Assembly (NCBI GenBank): GCA_004009845.1
Contig: RMBW01000003.1
Coordinates: 372,001-436,000, forward strand
DNA from: Davidsoniella eucalypti
Lineage: Eukaryota; Ascomycota; Sordariomycetes; Microascales; Ceratocystidaceae
Reading direction: 5' to 3'
Length of the DNA: 64,000 bases
In this document: in pieces, positions 12,128-22,670 of the stretch
How the letters are laid out: every line of letters begins with the position of its first letter
Position numbering within the stretch: the first letter of the stretch is position 1
Notes under the pieces: generated by a model
Told to the model about the DNA's origin: nothing
Databases searched by the model: none
Seen by the model: only the letters and a program-made list of their open reading frames with translations
Translations under genes and position numbers: made by a program

Positions 12128-13332
12128 ATCATGTACTATTCATCATCGAGTGTAGGAGTTAATATCATGGTAGAGTGTGTGTGTATATTTGCTTTGTTTT
12201 GCCTGTAAACAATGACTTTTTTGTACACGAGGGTTGAGAAAGTAATAGGTTAAATGAATAAATTCGACTAGTATATTGTATGTAGAGCATCACAACAGCT
12301 TAAAACATTTTATATTTCTTTTACTTCAATCCATTGTGTTGATAGAATGCCATTATCAAGAGTATATATATTATTCATTCTTTAAGTATTTCAGAAAAAT
12401 GTCCGATTGTTAGTTTGCGGTGCTAGGGTTACATAGACGCTTAAATATGGCAAGCTGACAGCATTAATGCAACGCTCCAAAATGGTGAATTTGTGGTGAA
12501 AACTAAATACATATTACAAATAGAAACTTTGTGTACTATTATAGTTCATTTAAACACAAAATATTATTAATGAAAACTCTTTATTAGAAAGCATAAATTT
12601 TTTTTTTAAAATTGAGTTGAGATAACTGTATATGTTGAAGAACAAAAAGAGATAATCTATAATACGAGAGAAACAAGCATAATAAAACAAATAAAGAGAC
12701 GAAAACATGAAATAACACAAAAAGAAGAAAAAAAGAAATCAAAAACCATACAAGCATATGCTTCTTGCTGTTTAGAAATGGGGGGTTGTACTCCTTATTA
12801 TCTTCGTCCTAAGGTATACTAAGAAAAAGAAATATAAAAAAAAACACCATTGATCTAGAAGGGGGAACGGGAAGTTTGAAAAAAAAGAAACTGGAACAGA
12901 TGATGATATAAAAAATGCATCTTTCTATGTAGTGGTGTAAATATGATAAAAACATTTGGTGTAGTAAGGTATAACAGTGTATGGTATGTGAAAAAAGCAA
13001 TAATAAGAAAGAGGTATGGATATGATAAAGACGGATAAATGAAAAGAAAAAGAAACATGTGTGACGTGATACATGGTAATGCCAAGAATACCAGAATTAA
13101 AGTAAGAAGAAAAAAAAGTGATAGAAATAGGGGATGATACGCCGATTTTGAAACCAGAGGTATCCCGTGAGATCGATGACAACCGACTTGATGGAGGCAT
13201 AATTGGGTAATTGTGTTGAAAGATATGGAATGTAGAATATCAACATCTAAGATTGTGTAGAAGGGGGACAAGATATCGACAAGACCGTAGAACTAGAGTA
13301 TGAATGTGGAAACGAAGGTAGATGAGGGAAAC
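12128..13332. other. Convergent intergenic region RPT3/folliculin
   Basis: This 1.2-kb AT-rich stretch lies between two convergent genes and contains only their 3' flanks. The plus strand from about 12600 to 13130 is strongly purine-rich (AAAGA and GAAAA runs), so the minus strand is a long pyrimidine tract downstream of folliculin. Open frames here are low-complexity products of that composition. Confidence 0.6.
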
Positions 13333-14892
13333 CTAGATGACCTTGTTTTGGTCAATCTCATACAAAAGCTTTGCAAACGAACAGTGCATCTGGCTGAAAA
13401 AGTCTGGCTGGCCAACTAATTCCGCAAGACCGCGAGCTTTGAGCGAAACTCCCGGACCTCCGGCAGCCATACGGCGACTAAACCCGCCCCCACCAGACAT
13501 GAAGCTACTACCACCCCGTTCCGGTGTAGCAGTGGTGGAAGTAGCCGAAGGGCCATTATCGTAGTGTTGTGCTGGTGATGCAAACGAACTTCCACTGGAT
13601 CCGATGGTGGGACTTAATGAGGCATACGAAGTTTTCTCGGCTTCTACTTCGGCAAGTTGCTGAATGGATGCAGCCATTTGTCGGAATCGCCGGGCTATGT
13701 ATTCGAACTTTTGCATGACTTTGCGTTCGCGATGGGTGCTGATAGCCATCAAGGCATATACACGCTTGTGGCCGCGGGCATGTATATCGGAGATACGGAA
13801 TATATATGCAGTAGTGTAGCCCGCCACAGGGTCTCCGAAGAATATCGGGCCTCCTGATGTGGCATATCCTGCGCTGTGTGTAGTTACAAAGCCCGAATTA
13901 GAGCCTAGCATGGATGAAGGACCACGTGGCAGTGTCTCAAATGATAGTGTCCGGATACATGAGGCGCGTACAATAGCGAATGAAGATGACTGTGTTGGCT
14001 CCTTTGAGGATATATACTTCATGTAATGTAGGTGGTTGCCGACTGGTGAACGGCTAGATGAAGACATACTGGCACGTGATGCCGAGCCACGGGGCCGCTG
14101 TGACCGGGGAGGACGGAGGTCGTCTGCTTCGCTATCACTAGCAGCAGATTCCCGCGAAGATGGCGGAGATGAAGAAGATGACCATCCAGTCATGGGTCTT
14201 GAGTACGGAATCATACTGCGAAGAGTTGGACCACGCACATCGTCAACGTCGGAAGTTTGCCGGATATTTGAGGGAACAGTCAAGGCGCAGTTTTCACATG
14301 GCCCAGCACGCCGCGTAACATGTTCATCATATGTACGGCGAAACCCGGAATCACGGCGCGGGACATCCTGCCTCCGTGGGCTTTCCGGTGGAGTAGGCTC
14401 CGTAGATGAAGCTTGACCCCGTATATTTGGCGTGGGTGGTGTTAAGGCGACTTCCGTCTTTGATGGTAGCCCAGGGGGCGCCAGTCGGTCGTCTGACGAA
14501 GAACGTCTTGACCAACCAGCCTGCGAGCTAACGCTAAGACGTCGTATAGGTACCTGGGATGCGCGTGGTGTATGGTCATCTAACCCTTGCCCGGTCCAGA
14601 TTTGCTGTGAGCTAATGCTAAGACGTCGCAGCGGCATATGGGAAGCGCGTGGAGTGTGCTCATCGACATCTTGGGCCGGCCATGCGCGTTGTGAGTTTAT
14701 GCTGAGGCGGCGCAAGGAGTGCTCAAGCGCCGGCGAATCTATGGCACCACTATCGCCGGTGGCAAAGACGGGGCTATTGCCATCGTAGCATGTCGAACAT
14801 GGTACTCTGGAGCCCTCGGTGACGATGAGAGGAGTAGGACCGTGAGTGTCACAATAGTGAGCGAGACAAAGCTGGATATCTCTGGTTAGCAT
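13333..14892 (-). CDS. LST7: Folliculin/Lst7-like protein (longin domain)
   Basis: Folliculin (Lst7 in yeast) with its Lst4/FNIP partner acts as a GAP for Rag-type GTPases at the vacuole and relays amino-acid supply to TORC1. From ATG 14892 the protein has 519 residues. It opens with QLCLAHYCDTHGPTPLIVTE, the family signature. A CSTC pair (residues 32-35) and a CENC pair (199-202, in GPCENCALTVPSNI) resemble the Cys pairs of other fungal homologues. Between them is a disordered insert with a 28-residue tandem repeat. The longin-like domain runs from about HLHYMKYISSKEP (288) through GGPIFFGDPVAGYTTAYIFRI to HRERKVMQKFEYIARRFRQM. The C-terminal DENN half of animal folliculin is absent, as in Lst7. 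The true start is uncertain: GCTAACCAGAGATATCCAG just after the ATG looks like a branch site plus acceptor, so a short upstream exon may exist. Confidence 0.85.
   Translation of the reverse strand: MLTRDIQLCLAHYCDTHGPTPLIVTEGSRVPCSTCYDGNSPVFATGDSGAIDSPALEHSLRRLSINSQRAWPAQDVDEHTPRASHMPLRRLSISSQQIWTGQGLDDHTPRASQVPIRRLSVSSQAGWSRRSSSDDRLAPPGLPSKTEVALTPPTPNIRGQASSTEPTPPESPRRQDVPRRDSGFRRTYDEHVTRRAGPCENCALTVPSNIRQTSDVDDVRGPTLRSMIPYSRPMTGWSSSSSPPSSRESAASDSEADDLRPPRSQRPRGSASRASMSSSSRSPVGNHLHYMKYISSKEPTQSSSFAIVRASCIRTLSFETLPRGPSSMLGSNSGFVTTHSAGYATSGGPIFFGDPVAGYTTAYIFRISDIHARGHKRVYALMAISTHRERKVMQKFEYIARRFRQMAASIQQLAEVEAEKTSYASLSPTIGSSGSSFASPAQHYDNGPSATSTTATPERGGSSFMSGGGGFSRRMAAGGPGVSLKARGLAELVGQPDFFSQMHCSFAKLLYEIDQNKVI
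14512..14715 (-). repeat. 84-bp tandem repeat inside the folliculin gene
   Basis: Two full 84-bp units and one partial unit encode LRRLSINSQRAW, LRRLSISSQQIW and IRRLSVSSQAGW. Each full unit continues with a DEHTPRAS/DDHTPRAS segment. The units differ by several codons, so the duplication is not recent. Each carries an R-R-L-S motif, a consensus site for PKA-type kinases. Confidence 0.85.
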
Positions 14893-17800
14893 CGAATGAT
14901 TTGATATTAGGCTTTTAGGCACGTATGTTCAAAACACGAAAAAGTGAGGCCAGAGCAGTGCGTGAAAAATATGATATAATAAATCAGAGGACCAGAATGC
15001 AATATATTTGGATTCCTTGTTGAAATCTTCCGGCACTTGGGACAAAAGAGAAGGAGGGCCTCAGATTTGGGAACCCTGAGACGGAAAAAAAAAATAAGAT
15101 AGGGAGATAGAGATAGAGCAGTCTTCAGAGCAAGTACCGAGATTGAAAAGTTGAGTAGAGCCGTCTACGATGAAGGTGATGGACAAAGACACGGGCTGTC
15201 GAAGGGGGCACATATATAAACGCAAGGGTGTATGTATGTAGGGTAGATCTCATATAATCGAGAACACCAGAAACAGAGATGGATTGTATGTGGACAGTGG
15301 GGTGGCTCTCAGCAGTAGCTATGCGTACTAGGGCCATAGCCATAGTGTGATAGTTATAGCTATCCAAGTTCGGGAAGATTGGGAGCTGAGGGACGAATGA
15401 ATCTATGTGCAATGCAATATAATCATAGTGCTACAGAGATATGCGATAGAAAGCGGTGAATATGAGTGGGTGATTGGCTTGGGCAGCACTCCGCGGAAAC
15501 AGGCATGATTAAAGACAGGGCTGGAAGTTGGGTGATCCTGACTGTGTAATTACAGAGTGATCAATGTACATATATTAATGTATCAATGAGCAATCAACTA
15601 TTCTGCAGAGTGCGCAATGTTGCTGACTGGAAGAAGGCCAACTCGATCTTCTGGGGGTGTGCTCAGATGCTCAGACGTGGGGGCAGGATTCGAACCAGAA
15701 GTAAAAGAAGCAAGTTGGCACTACAGAAGTTCATGGATATAATTCTGGAAGGCTGACGACGATAAGAGCTTGCTGCGGGTTGCAGGGGGTCAAATGATAT
15801 CTGTATGTTGAACAGAAAGAAGCGAAGGTGAGAGAAGGAAGATGGACGGGAAAGAGGATAGGCAAACAGTAAAGCAAAGAAGACTAGGCAGAGGCACTAC
15901 TGACTACATAACTAAGCAAATGTAAGACCTGATGTGTGGCAAGCCTCAAACTACTAAGCAATTAAGTAGGCAGGTAGGCAGGCAGGCAAACAATTGAATC
16001 AAAAAAAGGGTGGTGATTAATAAGTGCAGCTCGATTCGATTCAGATATTGCATATAGCTCTTGCATGTGTGAGGGTATAGATCGCAATGGCACGTTTTGG
16101 ATTTTAAATAGATAGGAAGAATTAAAATGCAAGATAAGTGTGTCTTTAAGCAATGCACAGGTGCCAGATAGGTTGTGCCAGGGTGAAAAGTGCAGATAAA
16201 TCGACCGTTTTAGGCCAATCAACTAATCTTGGCCAACGCAAGGCATGAAAAATACAAGTACATATATCGACTAGATCAGATGCCCCATGGCTAGTCCGAG
16301 CATAGCGTCTGGAGGGTCGCTGCGTTTTGCATACACTTGTAATGAACGGCAATGTACCGTAAGCAGTAACGACGTCACACCAGCGACCACAATGTAGAAT
16401 CAGACGAAGCAAGCGGCTCCTGGTTGTTACACGTGCTATGGCTGCTACTGATAACGATACAGGAGCTTTTGTAGCTGTCACTAGTAGACTACATAACTAT
16501 GACCAGGGCTGCAAATGAAACGGCCTTTGTGACATGTGGACAGGCAGCCGCCATCAAGCAGCGGCAGTAGCATCATGACAGGAAAGTCAAAGACAGGGCG
16601 AGCAAGGCAAAGTAAAGAGTAGGAGTGAGAGCATCCTTGAGCACGTGACCTGTAATTAAAGAGAACCGACGCTCCGTTCTGCTTTTCTGCATTTTCCAGG
16701 ACTTCTAAGTCGACGACACAATTTCCGCAGCATCAAGTTACGACACTTTGTGGTAGCAGTCGCAATGGCGGCCGCAACTTGCTGTTTTTTGGCCTTTAGA
16801 ATAGTAGCACACGAGGAAGAACGTAGCAGCGTTAATGGCATACTTTGTAGTGTAGATGGGCACATCCAGAGCCGCAGTTGCTCTGTGTCCGTGAATGACA
16901 AAGAGTAGCATTTATAGGACAATATATTTTGCAGCCTGCAGCAATATATAGACCAATCTTGGCATATTGTAATGCAGGGTGTATATAGATACATATATGT
17001 ACGAGTACAACTTACACGGAATGTACAGCTGCCATTGGCAAGCTAGAAACGACCTTGAATAATGGATGGGGAAATGAGGGTTAATGAATAAGTGTATGTG
17101 CATAGGTGAAAGGTAGTCAACTTGAGACTATGATAGCTGCCGATTACTGCTGCCTCAAGGCTGAGAGTGTCGCAATGAGTTTTAACAAGGCGCTTGCTGG
17201 GTGGATGGACAGGATCAGGAACAAGAAGCCTTTCAGTCCCTAGCTAGATCAAAAAGCCAAGCGTAGGAAAGCAGGACGAGGCAAAAAGGGAGAGAACCCA
17301 CAACTCAAAAATAGATTACAATGCTATTAGCAATCCACTACCAGATAGATTTTGAGCAGCGGACCCGGGGCACAGCGACATCGGGGAGCTTCATTAGACG
17401 TATAAAAGCGTGAAAAAGACCCCGGTTCTGGCTTGTGAACTAGCCTAGGCAAGGCATTACAAAGCATACATATGCAGTAGATGCAGCAGATGCATTATAT
17501 AGTTGTATGTATGCTTCGTTGAACGTGCATACACTGGCAGAGGCACTTTGCAGGGTCGACTCGACAATGGAGTCAAGAGTATCAAGATGGAGCCTTTGTG
17601 CGTAATAATGGGGATGGTCCACAACGGACCGGATTCGATCTGCTGGCGGGCTTTGTTTACCCGCATCCATCTTGGTAAGTTCGAAGCGTGATAATAGAGA
17701 GTAGGAGATTCGTGAGAGCAATATGCGGCTTTTCAAGGCTTTCGCCTTCTTTTTTAGCGTCGAACTCGTTGATGGATAAATGCAGGCATTTAAAAGGAAT

Positions 17801-20800
17801 ACGTGCAAAAAAAAAAGACGTGATATCAAGATAATACTGACTAAGTACTACTATTCGACTGGCCGACACTCGACAACGCAGATCACTCGAAACAGTGCAT
17901 TGTCTGTTTGCCGATGGAACTAGGGCAAGCCTAGCCAACCACAGAAAGTAAAGCCGAGAAAACATGAGAGGATAGGCGTGAAAAGTTTTCTTCTCTGAAT
18001 TTTCGAGGAGATATGAAGAGTTGATATTGTGGTAGGATCGGTGATTGGGCGGCAGAGTAAGATAGAAACACACGGTGGTAGTTGGTTGGGCTCAAGAGTG
18101 GCACGTAGGGTTGTAGGCCATAACAGTCGTGACAGACTGGGCGGGAAGAGCCAAGCTCAAAGAAACAGAACGCAACGAAGGGAAAGAGGTTGACTTACGA
18201 TCGACGTCATTATAGGCGGCCTGGAAAACGGGATGACGAACCGATCCGACCTGCGGGTGTAGGACAGGCGAGACTAGGGTTTTTTTTCCTTTTTTTGATT
18301 TTTTTTTTTGATTTGGTAGCAAGATTGGGATAGAAGCTCGATGAGTATCAAGCAAAGCTGTTGACTGGCGATATTCGAGCCACGGAAAGTAGAGGAACTA
18401 AAGTTCAGATAAGCCAAAAAGGTACATATATATGGACGAAAGAGCTGGAAAGACGGGCATTCATGCCAAGATGCAACGCCGCGCAACCATGGCCAGCCAG
18501 CCGGAAATGACAAAAACAAGAGCCACAATAAGCTGTAGAAGCGAAGACGAGAAGATCGTGAAGATGGTGGCAGAAGCGAGACACTTCAACGAACAAAAGC
18601 AGTGGCCACAGAGGTTGGAAGACGGTGAAGATAGAGAGAAGAAAACAAGAAAATATCCGTTTGTTGTTTTTTTTATGTTCTGCGCTTTTTTCCTGTTTTT
18701 TTTTTCTCTAGTGTGAAGAAGACAAGGCGGGCCCTGGAAAGTGCCGACTTGGTTACGAAGGAAAAAGGTACTTGCATTAAAAGTGCCACATTGTTTCCTA
18801 TTTCGCAGCAGGAAAGGAAAGAGAAAATAAGAGAAGAGCAGTTGCCTAGATCGAAAGAGAATAACAAAAGCAGGAAGTAGCAGATTTTTACAGGCAGCTT
18901 CTGGGCTGGCTTTCACCGCCGCACGATCTCAAGTCCAGCCTTCTTTCTTTGCCTATAGTGCAATATCATCAAGCCATATTGGTCAAGCTGGACGAGAGAC
19001 CGGATATAAAGGCGTCTGACGGGGATGGATCATGTTTTTAGTCTACAGGCAGGCCTAGCTTGCTTTGCTACGGCTTAGCATGCTCTAACAGAAAAGGGAT
19101 TGGACAAAAACTGCACTCATATAAAAAGGGACGCCAGGCCCAAACAGTCTAGAGCACTTCTAGCGCAGGTCAGTCATGTCGGCACATGAAATTGCTATCA
19201 GGAGTGCTGTCTAGTCTAGTCTGTTATCTCGCTGGAGCTAGCAAGCTTTCCAGCAGCTTCCGGTGCCAACTGTCACGATAGTGTGGACGGGGCTTCAGAT
19301 CTTCAATACTACGTATTGCTTGAGAGAAAGTACACGATCGACCACATCTGGTTAGACAGTCCGGAACATGGGGTAGCTCGGAAGATGCGTTGCTTTGTGC
19401 AGTGTAGTTGGTTACTGTCTTTTCTTCTGCCGGCGGTTCCAAGGGACGACCAAGCCGCAAAAACCCGATTCCAGCCATTTGCTGAAACAAATACAAATAC
19501 AACGAGAGAAAGAAGAAACCACAGCAATCAAGGCCGAAAAGGGATAGGAAAACGCCACCGCATTCCTGGTGTAAGTGTATCTGACTTCCTTGTGCATCGA
19601 ACACAGTCAGACAGGCTCTATAACTTGGAGCCGGGGTTATAATAGCCATGACGCTATATACCATGGCATGTATCAGTTGATCAAAAAAGATAAAGACAAC
19701 AGGCTGTCTTTCTTTTGCGAGCAAAGTAAGCATCTGAATAAACAGTATCGACAACTCCAACGGCAGACTTTACTCTCTAGACCGTGTATGTACATATATA
19801 CGAGAGAAAAAGAGAAGAGAAAGAGCATCCAATCTGGGAATAGTCGCAAAAGTGATCCCAGACCCAACAAGCTCTATGCCTGTCCCGCCGTACGCACTAT
19901 GGCTTTCCCGGTGGTCCGCAGAGTCGGTGTAAGTGCGCTAGAAGCTTGGCCTAGTCAGCGTCCAAGTCTAGAGGTTCGATTGGCAACAACTTGCCAGAGT
20001 GAGATAGTTGATTTTAGCTGCTGTATTCTTTTCTTGTCTCTTTCTTCTCACCGCAGATCCAAAGAACCAAGAAAGAGAAATGCTTTTTTCTTTTCTTTTT
20101 CCCATCTGGCTTGACCCCGAATCTGGTCGATTACGGACGGAGGAACTTGAACGGCAAAACACATAAAACATGCTTGACTTCATGAGCAAACTGCGTGTGG
20201 AAACTCGAGTGTTGGTGCATAGAAAATCCTCGCTTGTGGATTTCACTGCTTCTCAGCCACGAACTGGGAGAAAGTAGTAGAGCTTCCTGTAATCAGATCC
20301 AGATTCTTTACTTTTTTCACTTACGGTCTGCAAATATCTGTAGGAGGCAGGCTGCAATCGTCATATCTAATTCAGACTGTGTAAGCCAAGCAAATAATCA
20401 CCGCTAGAACTAAATATATCAGTTGTAACTCGTAGCTCGTAGCTGCAATAGTCCATCATGCTATATGCCAGAGCATCCTTGGACATTGGATAATCACAGA
20501 CAGCATTTCGACACTAGTTATTACCCAACCAAAGAAAAAAAAAAGAAGGAAACACAAAAAAGATGCAAGTGCTGATCCATCACACGTCCTAGCTCCAGTT
20601 CAAAGCTCGTCTATTCGCTGGCGTCTCAAAGGCGGTCTGCAGGTCTGTTTTTTTTCTTCTTCTTTTCTATTTTATATCATTTTGTATGAGTTTCAAATTG
20701 TATATCTTTCTTTTTTTCCTTTTCTTTTTATTATTCTTTTTTTTTTTTTGTAAAAACCCCTGCTTACCTCTGTTCCATTCGCCAATATCGGTTCCAAAGA

Positions 20801-22670
20801 ATGAGCAGTTCAACTATTGGCGCCGCAGAAGAAGAAGGAGAAGACAGAGAAAAGGAAACAAACAAACAAGAATAAGTAACGCTTGTTGGTACCGTTTAGT
20901 AAGCGTTTGGACATGCTCTAAAGGAAGGGGAAGCGTCTGTGTACTTGCATACCAGCCAACTTTCGAGACTTTCCTACTTCCTGGATCGACTGAACGGTCC
21001 TTGATATCGTCAACGTGTCTATTCAAACCATGGGATCCTGCAACATCTCTACATGATAAACGAAGCTCGAAGACGAAAACACTAACAGAAAACCGCCTAT
21101 ATCAGAGCCCAAGGCTCGAATAACGGTGCCCCGTCAGCATCAGATACACCATCCCCATCGAGAAACCTACCACCAGTTCCCACCGTTTCTCGGAGAATGT
21201 AACGCTATAGAAACTCGTTTCCGCTTTTGAGCATTATACTCCATGATTTACATCTAGCTCGGCCCAAACCTGTTGAGCCCGCCGCATCAGACAAAACTGT
21301 ACAGCCTTGTAACCTGTGTTTGTAAGTATGCACATAGCCATGAAAAAGGACGTATACTCACAGATTCGACTGTCTAGCTCTCTCTCTCTCTTCTAATGCT
21401 GGTGTCTAGACGACCGGATGTGTAGAGGAAGAGTCGACGACAGAGGTTCTATGCGGTTCTATCCGCGTCTTACTTGCATATCAGAGCATACAGGATACGG
21501 CAGAGTGAGCTGTTGTATGCAATATTCGAAATAGACCCATCCCAGCATTCAACAAGCCCATCTCAAGTCGAATCCCCTTTGGTCTTTTTTCTCTTGCTGC
21601 ATCGTCAAATGCAAGGATATCTCTCTACTGGCCCAAAGTCTAGTCCAACGATGTAAAATCACGGTGAACCTTGGGATATACCGGCTTCCTAATGTTTCCT
21701 TTTTCCGGTTTTGTCTCTGTGTTCCATTAGGAATTATACCAGCCGCCCCCACCGAAAATAAAGGGTTTTTTTTTCTTTGGTTAACGAAAATACTAGAAAT
21801 TACCGTCAGGATCAACGGGCTAGAGCCACATCCACCAATGCAAAATAAAGCGTCATAAATCCATGTAAGCCGAAATCTGCGTAGACCAGGCCGTTTATTG
21901 CAACTACAAGCCGTATTTTAAATCGATCGCATGGGCCGATGAGAGAAGATCCAATGCGGAATTAAAAAGATGTCTGCCGTCTTCATGGTGTGTTACATAT
22001 AGTTATGTTCCAAGCATGGCAAGATATCCCAGTCCGAGTGACGCCTATCTGTACATGGTATTCAGTCCTAAAGAAGCTCAATGGCATCGATGTAATTGCT
22101 TTACACTGTCTATGATTTGTCGAAAATGCAATTAAACACGTGCACTTTTATACACACGGCCGCACTGTTAATAGGTGTGATGGGCGTACATCATTTCTTT
22201 AGCCAGTTACATGTAGTTGAAGATCAATTTCTAGTCCCCGTTATGTAATGATGAACTAAACAATAGTAGCAGATAGTTGATAGAGTTTGGATTACGTCAT
22301 TGTGAAAATGAAAACAATGTATTGAAGAGAAATGCATACACAAGCGATATCACGGCATTTCCAACCATCCATAATGCAAAACGAAAACGATCAACAAAGA
22401 TATAAAAGAAAAAGCGACACCTTTATATACCAATTCCCTTCCATCCCCTCCCTCCCCAAAAGTCTAAATAGAAATATATAGCACTACCTGAATTATTGAG
22501 ATCATATGAATAATAATAATAGTAAAAAGAAAACCAACATCTCGACAAACATGTGCCGAGTATATATAACTAGAAAAGTATAAAAAGAAATCGAAACAGA
22601 TATCTCAACGAGTAAAGAAGACAACACAAAATCATAGGATACAACAAGCAAAAAAAAAAACTTGATCATC
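14893..22670. other. 7.8-kb stretch without a supportable gene
   Basis: This is the largest gene-free stretch in the window, between the start of folliculin and the stop of the tyrosine phosphatase, both on the minus strand. I scanned both strands for conserved motifs and spliced coding exons and recognised none. Frames of 110-180 codons (for example 19224-19760 minus, 19575-20114 plus, 17440-17670 minus) are low in complexity or overlap on opposite strands. Long pyrimidine or purine runs occur at 18280-18310, 18660-18715 and 20640-20755. A TATATATA-like element sits about 310 bp upstream of folliculin (about 15210). It may hold a long promoter, a non-coding RNA or diverged genes with small exons. 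Confidence 0.5.

Noticed and set aside
14893..14922. Folliculin start at 14922
   Set aside because: That codon is GTG; the first ATG is at 14892. An upstream exon remains possible but I could not find a convincing one.
15640..15740. GATTCGAACC resembling a tRNA T-arm on the minus strand
   Set aside because: No matching D arm, anticodon stem or acceptor pairing can be built around it, and the T stem itself pairs poorly.
17440..17670. 76-codon minus-strand frame with good start context (CAAGATGG)
   Set aside because: No recognisable motif or splice partner; the second half is low complexity. Not enough to call a gene.
19224..20114. Frames of about 180 codons on opposite strands
   Set aside because: They have unbalanced composition, no known motifs and overlap one another partly; they look like chance frames.
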